A stretch of DNA of 48,095 bases from MGIIb-O2 sp002494975 (GTDB lineage: Archaea; Thermoplasmatota; Poseidoniia; Poseidoniales; Thalassarchaeaceae), in NCBI GenBank assembly GCA_028355015.1, contig JAOMRN010000008.1:1-48095 (forward strand), read 5' to 3'. Positions 1-9,049 of this stretch are shown here, piece by piece. Made by a program: the position numbers and the translations under genes. Below the pieces are notes generated by a model, which had not been told where the DNA came from, ran no database searches, and was given only the letters and a program-made list of their open reading frames with translations. How positions within the stretch are numbered: the first letter of the stretch is position 1; each line of letters starts with the position of its first letter.

Positions 1-1
1 T

Positions 2-40
2 ATTCAAACGGGTAATACTACAGGAACTAAAGTTATTTAA
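2..40 (+). CDS. Possible C-terminal tail of isopentenyl phosphate kinase (partial)
   Basis: A short open frame enters from the left edge and ends at TAA 38-40. It reads IQTGNTTGTKVI and then stop. Amino-acid-kinase-fold enzymes, including archaeal isopentenyl phosphate kinase (IPK), commonly end with a Gly-Thr-x-Ile/Val strand. In archaea ipk often lies just upstream of idi and GGPP synthase genes, which is what follows here. Only twelve residues are visible, so the call rests mainly on context. The frame of the downstream gene is also open to the window edge, so this tail could be chance. Confidence 0.33.
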   Translation: MQTGNTTGTKVI

Positions 41-74
41 TGAAGCATCTATTATATGTAACCACCTCGGAGAT

Positions 75-1781
75 ATGAGAAATATGGTAAGAGAGATTCC
101 AGATAGTAGTAGTCTGAACAGGCTAGATTCATCACAACTAGAGATGATGGAAGAAATGTGCTTAGTTGTAGATGCAAATGATAACATCATTAATTCCGCT
201 AGTAAAATCGATTGCCACAGAGGTATTGGAATAAGACACCGAGCATTCAGTGTACTGATTTTTGATTCAGAAAATAGGCTCCTTATGCAACAAAGAGCAG
301 AAGAAAAAATAACATTCCCTGGAATTTGGGCTAATAGTTGCTGCAGTCATCCATTAGATATTGAATTTGAAAATAATGATGCAAAAGAAGGTGTGATTCA
401 TGCTGCGAAAAGGAAAATGTTCCAAGAACTGGGAATTCCTATGGAAGTTTCAGAATCATGGGATTACAGCCATATTGGAAGATTCGAATATAGCTGCAGA
501 TGGGATGATGAATGGATAGAACATGAAATTGATCATGTGTTAATAGTCAGAGCAAATGTTGATTTATCAATAAATAAAAATGAGATTAAAGAAACAAGGT
601 GGCTCGATCATAATGGAATTAACCAGATGTTAGAAGGTAAAAATGAATGGTCTGATATGGTAGTAGCGCCATGGTTCAGGATGATATGGAAGCACTTCAT
701 AAAACCGCATTATCCCAATATGAATGACTTAATGAATACGAATAATGAAGAAATCATTAATTGTGGAAGATTATCTTTAACTAAAGATTCTTCAAATGGA
801 AGAGAATTAAAAAAGGCCCTAGGAGAACATAAAGAAATAGTAGAGAAAGAAATTATGAATTCTATGGAAAAAATAAGCCAAAAAAGATTGCATGGCGCAA
901 TGACACATCTATTCGCAGGAGGTGGAAAGAGGTACAGAGCGATTCTTCCAAGACTGGTTGGAGAAGCAACAGGAATAGCCCATAATGGACACTACACACT
1001 TGGATCTAGTATAGAAATAATTCATAATTTTACATTAGTGCATGATGACATTATGGATCAGGACCCAATAAGAAGAGGGTTAAATGCAGTACACATAGAG
1101 TATGATGATGCGACCGCTATAAATGCTGGAGATGCCATGTTAGCAGTCGGTTTTGAAATTCTAGCTGATTCAAATGAAATTAGTCCGGAAAATTTGAAGT
1201 TCTTAGTTCAGTCAATTGGTGAAATGGTCAGAAGAGTGGCAGAAGGTCAACAAGAAGATTTTGACTTTGAGACAAGAGATAATGTTAGTGAAGAAGAATA
1301 TATTGCTATGATTGGAGGTAAAACTAGCGCCATGTTTGAAACATGTGCTGAAACGGGTGCAAAACTCGCAGGCGCAGATTCTAAAACAGTAGAAAATATG
1401 GCTGATTGGGGACTTAAGTTGGGATTATGTTTCCAACTTATGGATGATTTAATTGACATCACAGGAGATACTGAAACTCTGGGTAAACCTGCAGGCTCAG
1501 ATGTAGTACAAGGAAAGAAGACCTTGATTGCTATACATGCCTTACATAGTAATAATGAATTACCTGCATTTAAGAAAGTTTACGGGAAAGGTGAATGTTC
1601 TGATAATGATTTAGAATCTGCAGTTAACGAATTAAGAAAAAATGGATCAATTGACTACGCAATGGATAGAGCAATGAGATACCATTCTGAAGCACACCAA
1701 ATATTGGATAGCCTAAAACCATCACCTGCATTAGAAGTTTTGAGACAACTAACAGATATGCAATTAACACGAATTAATTAA
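75..1781 (+). CDS. Fused type I isopentenyl-diphosphate isomerase / geranylgeranyl diphosphate synthase
   Basis: This is a bifunctional isoprenoid enzyme of 568 aa. Residues about 45-215 are a Nudix-fold type I IPP isomerase: the catalytic cysteine lies in SCCSHP (88-93), a Nudix-like helix AAKRKMFQELGI follows, and metal-binding glutamates lie in EHEIDH (149-154). After a linker, residues about 245-568 are a trans-prenyltransferase with first Asp-rich motif DDIMD (324-328) and second motif DDLID (457-461). A Phe five residues before the first motif is typical of C20 synthases. The product should be GGPP for archaeal ether lipids. Most archaea use the unrelated FMN-dependent type II isomerase, so a type I domain fused to GGPPS is unusual. 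The reading frame stays open from base 3 to ATG 75. GGAG at 69-72 is only 2 nt from ATG 75 and 11 nt from ATG 84, so the start is uncertain. Confidence 0.93.
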   Translation: MRNMVREIPDSSSLNRLDSSQLEMMEEMCLVVDANDNIINSASKIDCHRGIGIRHRAFSVLIFDSENRLLMQQRAEEKITFPGIWANSCCSHPLDIEFENNDAKEGVIHAAKRKMFQELGIPMEVSESWDYSHIGRFEYSCRWDDEWIEHEIDHVLIVRANVDLSINKNEIKETRWLDHNGINQMLEGKNEWSDMVVAPWFRMIWKHFIKPHYPNMNDLMNTNNEEIINCGRLSLTKDSSNGRELKKALGEHKEIVEKEIMNSMEKISQKRLHGAMTHLFAGGGKRYRAILPRLVGEATGIAHNGHYTLGSSIEIIHNFTLVHDDIMDQDPIRRGLNAVHIEYDDATAINAGDAMLAVGFEILADSNEISPENLKFLVQSIGEMVRRVAEGQQEDFDFETRDNVSEEEYIAMIGGKTSAMFETCAETGAKLAGADSKTVENMADWGLKLGLCFQLMDDLIDITGDTETLGKPAGSDVVQGKKTLIAIHALHSNNELPAFKKVYGKGECSDNDLESAVNELRKNGSIDYAMDRAMRYHSEAHQILDSLKPSPALEVLRQLTDMQLTRIN

Positions 1782-2376
1782 TACATTTGGCATTTAGCCT
1801 ACTCACGATATTCCCATCTGAGTTTTTCATCCAAGCATTGACCTGATCTCCTACAAACATTCTCCCAACTCCTTTGGGTGTCCCTGTCCAAATATAATCT
1901 CCTGATGAAAGGCCATACCATTCATTGAGATGGAATAAAAGAGATTCTACTCCATGAACCATAAGGTCAGTCTTAGCCAACTGTCTGATTTCACCGTTTA
2001 CTGACAGACAAATTTCTAAAACCCCAGAATCCCAATCGGTCCAAGTGCCCAAAACTGCTGAGCCTCTGAATGATTTTCCTTCAGTCCATGGCCACCCCTT
2101 TTCCTTAGCAAGCCCTTGCCTAGTCCGATTAGTGGAGTCACAACCTATGCACATTGATTCAGGTAACAAATCATCACCTAATTTTATGACCAATTCAACC
2201 TCATGATCAATATGCTCATTATCATCCATTAGTTTTATCCAATTATTCCCTACCTCATCTGAATAGGAGTGAGATGAATGAGGCATTATGAAAAATCGTG
2301 GATAATCAGTAACATCACCCCCTATTTCTTCTGCGTGTTCTACATAGTTTCGAAAGCATGCCCAACCAATAGCCAT
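1774..2376 (-). CDS. Fumarylacetoacetate hydrolase (FAH) family protein, FAHD1-like
   Basis: The 200-aa protein matches the compact FAH fold of acylpyruvases and oxaloacetate decarboxylases (FAHD1 type). The start GWACFRNYVEHA corresponds to the usual VGRNYxxH motif. Metal ligands are E59 and E61 in HEVEL and D80 in GCDSTNRTRQ. The substrate loop GWPWTEGKSF and the C-terminal TGTPKGVG signature are present. It probably cleaves or decarboxylates a 2-oxo acid, but the substrate cannot be read from sequence. The N-terminus starts right at the first conserved motif, so the protein is at the short end of the family. Its 3' end overlaps the isomerase/GGPPS gene by 8 bp, tail to tail. It diverges from dnaJ across about 90 bp. 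Confidence 0.85.
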   Translation of the reverse strand: MAIGWACFRNYVEHAEEIGGDVTDYPRFFIMPHSSHSYSDEVGNNWIKLMDDNEHIDHEVELVIKLGDDLLPESMCIGCDSTNRTRQGLAKEKGWPWTEGKSFRGSAVLGTWTDWDSGVLEICLSVNGEIRQLAKTDLMVHGVESLLFHLNEWYGLSSGDYIWTGTPKGVGRMFVGDQVNAWMKNSDGNIVSRLNAKCIN

Positions 2377-2468
2377 ATTGTGGCTAAAGCGAGATAGGTC
2401 TTGATAGCATCGATACAGAGATTAAGAATTCAATAGGGTTGAAGTTAGGTGACCTGTTAGTAGTTGTA

Positions 2469-3442
2469 ATGTCAGATAACCCGTATGTTGTTTTGGGTGT
2501 CCCTAAAGATGCGACAAATGCTGAAATTAAGCGGGTTTACAGGAAATTAGCAAGACAGTATCACCCAGATAGAAATCCAGGAGATGCGGCTGCTGAGGAG
2601 AAATTTAAATCCATACAAGCAGCTTATGATTCAATCGGAACGGTAGAAGGAAGAAAAGAATACGATAATCAGGGACGTGCCCAAGATATGTTCCGAGGAG
2701 GAAACCCATTCTCCAATTTTGGCACAGGGGGGGGGGGTTTCCAGGAGGAGTAGACATTGGCGATATCTTTTCACAATTCATGGGTGGAAGAAACCAACAA
2801 CAAAGAAATGAGTTTGAAGCTTCAAGAGCAAGAAAAGAGCCAAATAGATCTGCGGAAACCGAAAATGGTAGCGATATTGAATCAGGATTAGATATTACTT
2901 TAGATGATGCTAAAAATGGTACAGATGTAAAATTCACCCATAGAAGATTAAAAAAATGTAAGAAATGTGATGGTAGAGCCTTTGGAACCACAAAAGGTTG
3001 TTCGGAATGTAAAGGCTTAGGAGTAAGCACTAGAGAGTCAGTAATTACTGTAAAAGTACCCCCTGGCGCTATTCATGGTCAACAACTTAGACTTAACAAA
3101 ATGGGTAATGAACATCCTCACGGTAAACCGGGTGATTTGATAATAAACATAAGACTCGATGCTGAAGATGGAAGAAGATGGGAAAATGGTAGACTTATAC
3201 AGGAAGTACCAATAAACTACACAACACTATTGTTGGGCGGAAATGTACAAATCAAAACACCAAGTAATAAGAGAATACAAATCGAAATTCCTGCAAGAAG
3301 TAAAATTGGCGACAGAAGAAGATTGAATGGACAGGGACATGATGGAGGACCTTTAGATATTGAATTCACCATCATCGAACCTGACAAGCTGAATAAAAAA
3401 CAAATTATTGCTTTAGAAAAATTGAAAGAATTAGGGTTATGA
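2469..3442 (+). CDS. dnaJ: DnaJ (Hsp40) co-chaperone, interrupted by a frameshift in an 11-G run
   Basis: The J domain begins MSDNPYVVLGV at ATG 2469, preferred over an in-frame TTG at 2439, and carries HPD in QYHPDRNPGD. The Gly/Phe region enters an 11-G tract at 2727-2737. In the original frame a TAG follows at 2751-2753. In the frame beginning at 2726 translation continues as GGFPGGVDIGDIFSQFMGG and runs to 3442 with no stop. That is exactly a DnaJ G/F region followed by the C-terminal client-binding domains, so the two pieces are one gene of about 324 aa when one G is added or two are removed. The zinc finger has only two CxxCxG units (CKKCDG and CSECKG) where canonical DnaJ has four, so one zinc site is expected. 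No dnaK or grpE is adjacent. A sequencing indel is the simplest explanation for the break. Confidence 0.9.
2727..2737 (+). repeat. 11-G homopolymer at the dnaJ frameshift
   Basis: Eleven consecutive G sit inside the Gly/Phe-rich region. Nine or twelve G would restore one continuous DnaJ frame. No other long G tract was noticed in this AT-rich window. It may be a length error, a hypervariable tract or a slippage site. Confidence 0.9.
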
Positions 3443-3461
3443 CGTTGTACAACCAGTGATA

Positions 3462-3480
3462 TATGGGAAATAGTCCCATA
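3462..3480. promoter_or_regulatory. Perfect 7-bp inverted repeat just upstream of the RND-type gene
   Basis: TATGGGA and TCCCATA flank a 5-nt spacer (AATAG). The repeat lies between the dnaJ stop (3442) and the ATG of the RND protein at 3486, six bases before the start codon. It could be an operator, or an RNA hairpin that affects termination or translation. No U-run follows, so a classical terminator is unlikely. Confidence 0.5.
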
Positions 3481-3485
3481 CTATT

Positions 3486-6400
3486 ATGAGGGACTTCAAA
3501 AAAGTAGCTGGAGTGCTAATTCCTCAGAGAAAAAATGTTCATCTCGCTGTATTAATTATTTCCTTACTTATGTTACCCGGATTTGCAGCAACTCTAACTC
3601 CAATAGATGTTGAATCATATAATCTAGAATCTCCAGAACTAGAAGCAGCAGAGGTCATGCGAGAAGAATTTTCAGGAGCAGGAAATATTTGGGGATTCGG
3701 ATTATTTATCAGAGATTCACAATATTTCGGAGATTCACCATCTCAAATAAGCCAAGTAGATAGTTTTACTGGAATAAATTCTGGTCAAAGTGAACCATTA
3801 GGAGGTATACTGAATCTTTCTGTTCTCAGAGAAATCGATATGAAGGCCGAATTCCTAGAACAGCATGAAATTTCAGAATATTATCTCTCATTTGCATCTG
3901 AGATATCTGGTCAACCAATTCTCGGAGTTCTAGACCTAGCAACTGAATTTAGAGTATTTATGTCTGGACAGTCACTCCTAACAAAGCCACAATTTAATCC
4001 AGACACATTTAGAATGGAAGAAGCACCAACTAATTGGAACGACTGTGGAGCCTTAGAATGCTTATCATTTGATGATCCCAATGTAACTCAAGAACATATA
4101 GATTTGGCATCCCATAGAATGGCAAATAATAGCAAAGGAGCTTTTCTGAGGTTCCTTTCTATAGATAGAGCTTTTATTCAAGATAATAGTAGTACGCTAA
4201 TTGGTCCTATCGGAGGTGTTTTAGATGAAAATGGAAGCATTGAAACAGACTCTTGGGGCTATGGGAGATGGTCTGCATCTTCTGCTTGGTTAATATTAAA
4301 CCTCGACAGAGAAAGAATGCAAAATGAAGGGTGGACATTTACTTGGATTAATGCAAGTGCAGAATGGGGATATGACAGAGATGGAGTAGAATTATCTACA
4401 AACCCAATAAGATATTCTATTGATGAATGTAGAGAAAAAGAAGAAAGAGGTGAACCCTTGTGCTCAGTAGAGTGGTTATATCTATCTATTGAAGAGGATT
4501 TGCGAGAACAAGATGAGTTGGTAGTCACTATACTTCTTGGTGAAGGACCAAATGTAGAAATAAACAGGGAACTTCTCTCCAGTGCTTATCTTATTGTGCT
4601 AATGTCTATAGTTGTCATAGCCTTGTTATGGTTGAGTTTGAGAAGAGTTTCAGATGTGTTGATAGTAGGAATAGGACTATTTCTTTCCCTACTTTGGATG
4701 CAAGGACTGATAGGATGGGGTATTAAGTTTGGTCAGTCATATGGTTTTGAAATAATATTTAGATCGCAATTCTCAAATCTACTTCCTATCTTAATTTTAG
4801 CACTAGGAATAGATGACAGCCTGCATGCACTTCATCGTTATAAAGAAGAAAGAAAGAAAGGAAAAACTATTAAAAAGTCGGCTGAAGAATCTATTTCTCG
4901 CGTTGGTAGAGCAATTTTACTGACTTCATCAACAACTATAGTTGCATTCCTTGCAAATCTCACTTCAGATATTGCTGCATTGAGATCATTTGGAATTGAA
5001 GCAGGTTTGGGTGTTGCTGCAGCATTTTTGCTAACTGGCCTTTGGGTACCTTTGGTAAGATTAGATGTGGATTTGTGGCTCCTAAAGAAAGATAAATTAA
5101 TAGAAGAAAAAGAAGGTCAACTGCACCTAATTCCTAAAGATTGGCTAGTAAATATAACTTCGAACTCTACAAAAAAGGGAATTACAGTAGGTATAGTTGC
5201 TATCTTGATAACTTTAGCTGCAACACCTCTTATGTTATCATTAGAAGGGGATTTTCAGATTGATGATTTCTTAGATGATGAATCTGATTTCGCTCAAGGA
5301 GTTTATCTTGTAAATGAAAGATTCACAGATGGAGAACCAGGGTACATACTTGTTGAAGGAGATATTGCAAATCCAAAAGTCATTGAGGCAATTGGTTTGA
5401 CAAGAGAGAATATGAATTCGCATAATCGAAGCATAGACCCAGACCAAATTTCTAGAACACCTTCAGGAGAAGTTGAATTAATTGCATTAGATGAGATATT
5501 GATGTTTGTACAGGCAGCAATGTATGAGAATATCACACCTTTTGAAGAGGCAGGTTGGGATTCCAGTAAAGATGACGGAGGTTTAGAATGCCAAACGATG
5601 AGTCTAATTTATCCAGGAGTAGGGATAAGAAATATACCTACTTTAGAAGATAGAGATTGTTTAGTATTTCTATATGGATTCATTTTAACAAGAGGAGTTC
5701 CAGCTAGTGGAGGTTATCCGGCTCTACCCCCATCTATTACTTCAGAATACATCCAATCGGAATTAGATTTAGATTATGATCAGCCATGGCTTGATACTTC
5801 TGGAAATACACCTAAATATGTTAGAATGACTATGAGATTTGGTCTATCAAATGCTGAACAGTTTGCTAAGGTAGGGCCCGCATTAGAGCAATTAGTTGAT
5901 GACTTATCTCCATTCCAAAACTTATCAAAAACAAATCTTGTAGAACGAGGAGAAATTGAAACAGCATTTAATTCAGAAGAATATCCAATCACATGGGCCA
6001 TACCAACCGGCGACCCAGTTATTAGATTCGTAGCCGCTGATTCTATGCAAAACGAAATGCAATCAACGCTTTTGTTAGGTATAGTATTCTGTACAATTAC
6101 ATTATGGGGCGGTTTTAGAGATGAAGAAACCCTCAGCCAGAGAACTAAATACATCAAAAAGAATAAAATCAGATATTCAATGAAAACTATAGCTGCAATG
6201 ATGTTTATGGGTGGAATAATGTACTTTCTCGTAAGTATAGAAGCAGCTATAGCCTTCTCATTATTGACACTAGTATTGAGTATATTATGGGGGATTTCTG
6301 GGTTTGGAATCGCTGTTATGACTACAACGCCAATATTTTTGGTGATAATTTGGCTTTATGGAATGATAGAAATTGCAGGCTATGGTTTGAATATGGTAAC

Positions 6401-6719
6401 AGTTGCAATAGCAGCGATGTCTCTCGGTGTAGGGATTGATTATGTGATTCACGTTGTAGAGAGATTCCGAGAAGAACAAGAAAATGGTCATGATACTATA
6501 ACAGCAATCGAAATAGTAGGAGGTGCATCAGGACTAGCTCTATTTGGTTCAGCATTATCTGACATAGGAGGATTCCTAGTCATTACTCAATCAAGTATGG
6601 GATTCTTCTCTACATTTGGATTATTTTGCGCAATAATGATCGGATTATCATTACTAGCAAGTATAATCCTAACGCCTGCTTTAATAGGAATAATTCATAG
6701 AAATAAAATTTCAGTTTAA
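3486..6719 (+). CDS. RND/MMPL superfamily membrane transporter (COG1033-like)
   Basis: The 1077-aa protein has the duplicated RND layout. One N-terminal membrane helix (about 18-36) is followed by a large non-cytoplasmic domain (about 37-360) and a block of helices (about 365-530). A further helix near residue 565, a second external domain and a final helix block complete it. Each membrane half carries the RND acidic motif at an equivalent place: LGIDDSL with D443/D444, and VGIDYV with D985. These would couple proton or sodium flow to export of lipid or a hydrophobic substrate. The many acidic residues in the external loops suit a marine organism. It stands alone after dnaJ, so the cargo is unknown. 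A palindrome precedes the start. A sterol-sensing or patched-like role is possible but not supported by context. Confidence 0.85.
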   Translation: MRDFKKVAGVLIPQRKNVHLAVLIISLLMLPGFAATLTPIDVESYNLESPELEAAEVMREEFSGAGNIWGFGLFIRDSQYFGDSPSQISQVDSFTGINSGQSEPLGGILNLSVLREIDMKAEFLEQHEISEYYLSFASEISGQPILGVLDLATEFRVFMSGQSLLTKPQFNPDTFRMEEAPTNWNDCGALECLSFDDPNVTQEHIDLASHRMANNSKGAFLRFLSIDRAFIQDNSSTLIGPIGGVLDENGSIETDSWGYGRWSASSAWLILNLDRERMQNEGWTFTWINASAEWGYDRDGVELSTNPIRYSIDECREKEERGEPLCSVEWLYLSIEEDLREQDELVVTILLGEGPNVEINRELLSSAYLIVLMSIVVIALLWLSLRRVSDVLIVGIGLFLSLLWMQGLIGWGIKFGQSYGFEIIFRSQFSNLLPILILALGIDDSLHALHRYKEERKKGKTIKKSAEESISRVGRAILLTSSTTIVAFLANLTSDIAALRSFGIEAGLGVAAAFLLTGLWVPLVRLDVDLWLLKKDKLIEEKEGQLHLIPKDWLVNITSNSTKKGITVGIVAILITLAATPLMLSLEGDFQIDDFLDDESDFAQGVYLVNERFTDGEPGYILVEGDIANPKVIEAIGLTRENMNSHNRSIDPDQISRTPSGEVELIALDEILMFVQAAMYENITPFEEAGWDSSKDDGGLECQTMSLIYPGVGIRNIPTLEDRDCLVFLYGFILTRGVPASGGYPALPPSITSEYIQSELDLDYDQPWLDTSGNTPKYVRMTMRFGLSNAEQFAKVGPALEQLVDDLSPFQNLSKTNLVERGEIETAFNSEEYPITWAIPTGDPVIRFVAADSMQNEMQSTLLLGIVFCTITLWGGFRDEETLSQRTKYIKKNKIRYSMKTIAAMMFMGGIMYFLVSIEAAIAFSLLTLVLSILWGISGFGIAVMTTTPIFLVIIWLYGMIEIAGYGLNMVTVAIAAMSLGVGIDYVIHVVERFREEQENGHDTITAIEIVGGASGLALFGSALSDIGGFLVITQSSMGFFSTFGLFCAIMIGLSLLASIILTPALIGIIHRNKISV

Positions 6720-6734
6720 TCTGAAATCTTAATT

Positions 6735-8942
6735 TTAATCTTGGTAGTTTGCTTCACCAGGTATTTCTTCTTTCAAGCCTTTTCGTTGCCTGATTTCAGC
6801 TGTAACTTTATGGAAAAGTGCTTGTGGTAACTGAACGAAACCTGCATTTTCAGTATTCCAAACGGCTCTACCTTGGCTTGCAGCTCTAATATCATTTGAG
6901 AAACCAAAAGACTCTGCAACTGGCATTTTACCAATTACACTTGCAGTACCGCCATCGACGGGCATGTCTTCGATTATTCCGCGACGTGTTGTTAACTCAC
7001 GTGTCACTCCGCCAATTACATCGTTAGGAGCATCTATACGAATATTCTGCATCGGTTCATAAATTACGGATCTAGCCCTTAGAACTGCTCCCTTGACTGC
7101 ATTACGCACAGCAGGTATAGTTTGAGCAGGGCCACGGTGAATCGCGTCTTCGTGGAGCTTAGCGTCAACGAGACGGACTAATACGCCCATTAGAGGTTCT
7201 TCAGCTGTAGGTCCTTTCTTACATACGTCATTGAAACCTTCAATCATAAGTTCTCTAGTTTCGTGAAGATTTTGAATACCTTTGGTATCATTAACGAAAA
7301 CATTACTGCCGTGAATAGCATAGATTTTTCTCATTAAATCTTTGTCCATACCGAACTCAGCGAATTTATTACCTGTTTCTTTAGCATCTTTTGTTCTAAC
7401 AGGTCCATCTCCGAAGTGACCCTCTCTTAGTGCATTGATGACATCTAGAGGTAATGGTTCACATTCAATATAGAATCTGTTGTGTCTGTTAGGTGATTTA
7501 CCTTCAAATGGGCGACCACTATTATTGCTTTCAATGGATTCTCGGTAAACAACAATTGGCTCACTAACCTTAACTTTGATATTCTGCTCTTCTTGCATAC
7601 GGAAAATTGTAATCTCAAGATGCAATTCACCCATACCTGCTAATAGAGCCTCTCCAGTTTCTTGGTTAGTTGTAACTTGCAAAGAAGCATCCGCTTTAGC
7701 AAGACCACGTAGAGCATCAATGAATTTTGGTAGGTCCTTCATTGATTTAGGTTCAACTGCAACAGTAACAACTGGTTCAGAGTAATGCCTGATTGCTTCG
7801 AATGGAGTAGCTTCTGGGTCTCTAGAAATCGTAACTCCAGCCGCTGCACTTCGCACACCAGTCAAAGCAGCAATATTACCTGCAGATACTTGTGGGACTT
7901 GGATCCTATCTCCGCCGACCATCATACTAACTTGTTGAACTCTCTCAGATTTAGCAGCGCCAATAGCCCAAACAGTCTCACCATGTTTTATTGAACCTGA
8001 GTAAACTCTTCCTACTGCAACTTCTCCTGCATGAGGATCCATCCATATCTTTGTAATCATTAATTGAAGAGGTCCATCTGGATTAGTGTCAAGCATTGAC
8101 TTACCAACTTCTGATTCTAAGTCACCTTGCCAGATATTAGGGATACGGTATTTCTGAGAAACTAGCGGAGATGGTAGTTTTTCGACAGCCATATCAAGTA
8201 AAACTCGATGCACTGGTGCTTTCTTAGCCAATTCTTTTTGTTCATCATTATGGCAGTGTTCAAAGATATCTTTAAAATTTAATCCTGATTTTTCCATGTA
8301 CGGAATAGACATTCCCCAGTTGTAATAAGCTGAACCAAAAGCAACAGTTCCTTTTCCAACAGATACTTGCCACTCTTTAGCGAGTTCTGCAGGAGCGAAA
8401 GTTTCAATTAATTTGTTGACTTTTGTAATAATTTTTTCGAATCTCTTCATCATTTCGGGGCCATCAATCTGTAATTCATTGATTAACCTGTCAACTTTAT
8501 TGATGAATAATACTGGGCGCACTTTTTCTTTCAATGCTTGACGAACAACAGTCTCAGTTTGTGGCATAGTACCTTCAACCGCACATGCAAGGATAATACA
8601 TCCATCAACTGCCCTCATAGCTCGAGTAACGTCACCACCAAAATCAACGTGACCAGGAGTATCGATGAGATTGATAAGATAATCATCACCATCTATGTCG
8701 TGAACCATTGAAGCGCTTGCTGCATTAATTGTAATTCCACGTGCACTTTCTTGTTGATCAAAATCAAGAACCCTTGACTTCCCTGCTAAATCTTCAGACA
8801 TCATTCCAGCGCCAGCAATTAGATTATCTGACAAAGTTGTTTTCCCATGGTCAATGTGTGCTGCGATTGCAAGATTTCTGATTTTCTCTCTGACGTGCAT
8901 AACTTCTGTTGCTCGCTTTATGTTGTCTTCTTTACGACCCAT
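6735..8942 (-). CDS. fusA: Translation elongation factor 2 (aEF-2)
   Basis: This GTPase drives ribosomal translocation. G1 is AHIDHGKT (28-35), followed by GITI, DTPGH and NKVD. At 735 aa it has the normal archaeal length. Domain IV contains LHEDAIHRG, whose His602 is the diphthamide site, matching the dph6 gene at 18396. It lies downstream of uS12 and uS7 as in the str operon, but a 107-bp gap holds a TATA-like element at about 8980-8988. AGGTG five bases before the ATG is a good ribosome binding site. It therefore probably has its own promoter in addition to any read-through. Confidence 0.98.
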   Translation of the reverse strand: MGRKEDNIKRATEVMHVREKIRNLAIAAHIDHGKTTLSDNLIAGAGMMSEDLAGKSRVLDFDQQESARGITINAASASMVHDIDGDDYLINLIDTPGHVDFGGDVTRAMRAVDGCIILACAVEGTMPQTETVVRQALKEKVRPVLFINKVDRLINELQIDGPEMMKRFEKIITKVNKLIETFAPAELAKEWQVSVGKGTVAFGSAYYNWGMSIPYMEKSGLNFKDIFEHCHNDEQKELAKKAPVHRVLLDMAVEKLPSPLVSQKYRIPNIWQGDLESEVGKSMLDTNPDGPLQLMITKIWMDPHAGEVAVGRVYSGSIKHGETVWAIGAAKSERVQQVSMMVGGDRIQVPQVSAGNIAALTGVRSAAAGVTISRDPEATPFEAIRHYSEPVVTVAVEPKSMKDLPKFIDALRGLAKADASLQVTTNQETGEALLAGMGELHLEITIFRMQEEQNIKVKVSEPIVVYRESIESNNSGRPFEGKSPNRHNRFYIECEPLPLDVINALREGHFGDGPVRTKDAKETGNKFAEFGMDKDLMRKIYAIHGSNVFVNDTKGIQNLHETRELMIEGFNDVCKKGPTAEEPLMGVLVRLVDAKLHEDAIHRGPAQTIPAVRNAVKGAVLRARSVIYEPMQNIRIDAPNDVIGGVTRELTTRRGIIEDMPVDGGTASVIGKMPVAESFGFSNDIRAASQGRAVWNTENAGFVQLPQALFHKVTAEIRQRKGLKEEIPGEANYQD

Positions 8943-8964
8943 ATAATCACCTTATGATAGCCAC

Positions 8965-8988
8965 CCGACCCAACTTCGGTTCATAAAG
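8965..8988 (-). promoter_or_regulatory. EF-2 promoter with shared spacer element
   Basis: Read on the minus strand, TTTATGA (about 8981-8987) is a TATA-like box roughly 40 nt before the EF-2 ATG. It is followed directly by ACCGAAGTTGGGTCGG (8980 down to 8965). The same arrangement occurs in front of the S12 gene, with 13 of 16 bases identical. Confidence 0.5.
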
Positions 8989-8992
8989 CCGA

Positions 8993-9013
8993 TTGTATCA
9001 CGTAGTGATACAA
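8993..9013. promoter_or_regulatory. Perfect 9-bp inverted repeat between uS7 and EF-2
   Basis: TTGTATCAC and GTGATACAA are separated by GTA. The element lies just upstream of the EF-2 TATA-like box and 37 bp past the uS7 stop. It may be an operator for the EF-2 promoter, or a hairpin in the S12-S7 transcript acting as an attenuator or end signal. Confidence 0.6.
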
Positions 9014-9049
9014 GCCATACAATCCATCCGAAAGGAAAGGCGAAAAATA

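Noticed and set aside
2605..3030. 141-aa minus-strand frame across dnaJ
   Set aside because: It runs antisense to a clear DnaJ and across the poly-G tract, and shows no family features or start signal.
7445..7994. Plus- and minus-frame shadows within EF-2
   Set aside because: EF-2 is continuous and fully conserved here; the other frames have no recognisable motifs.
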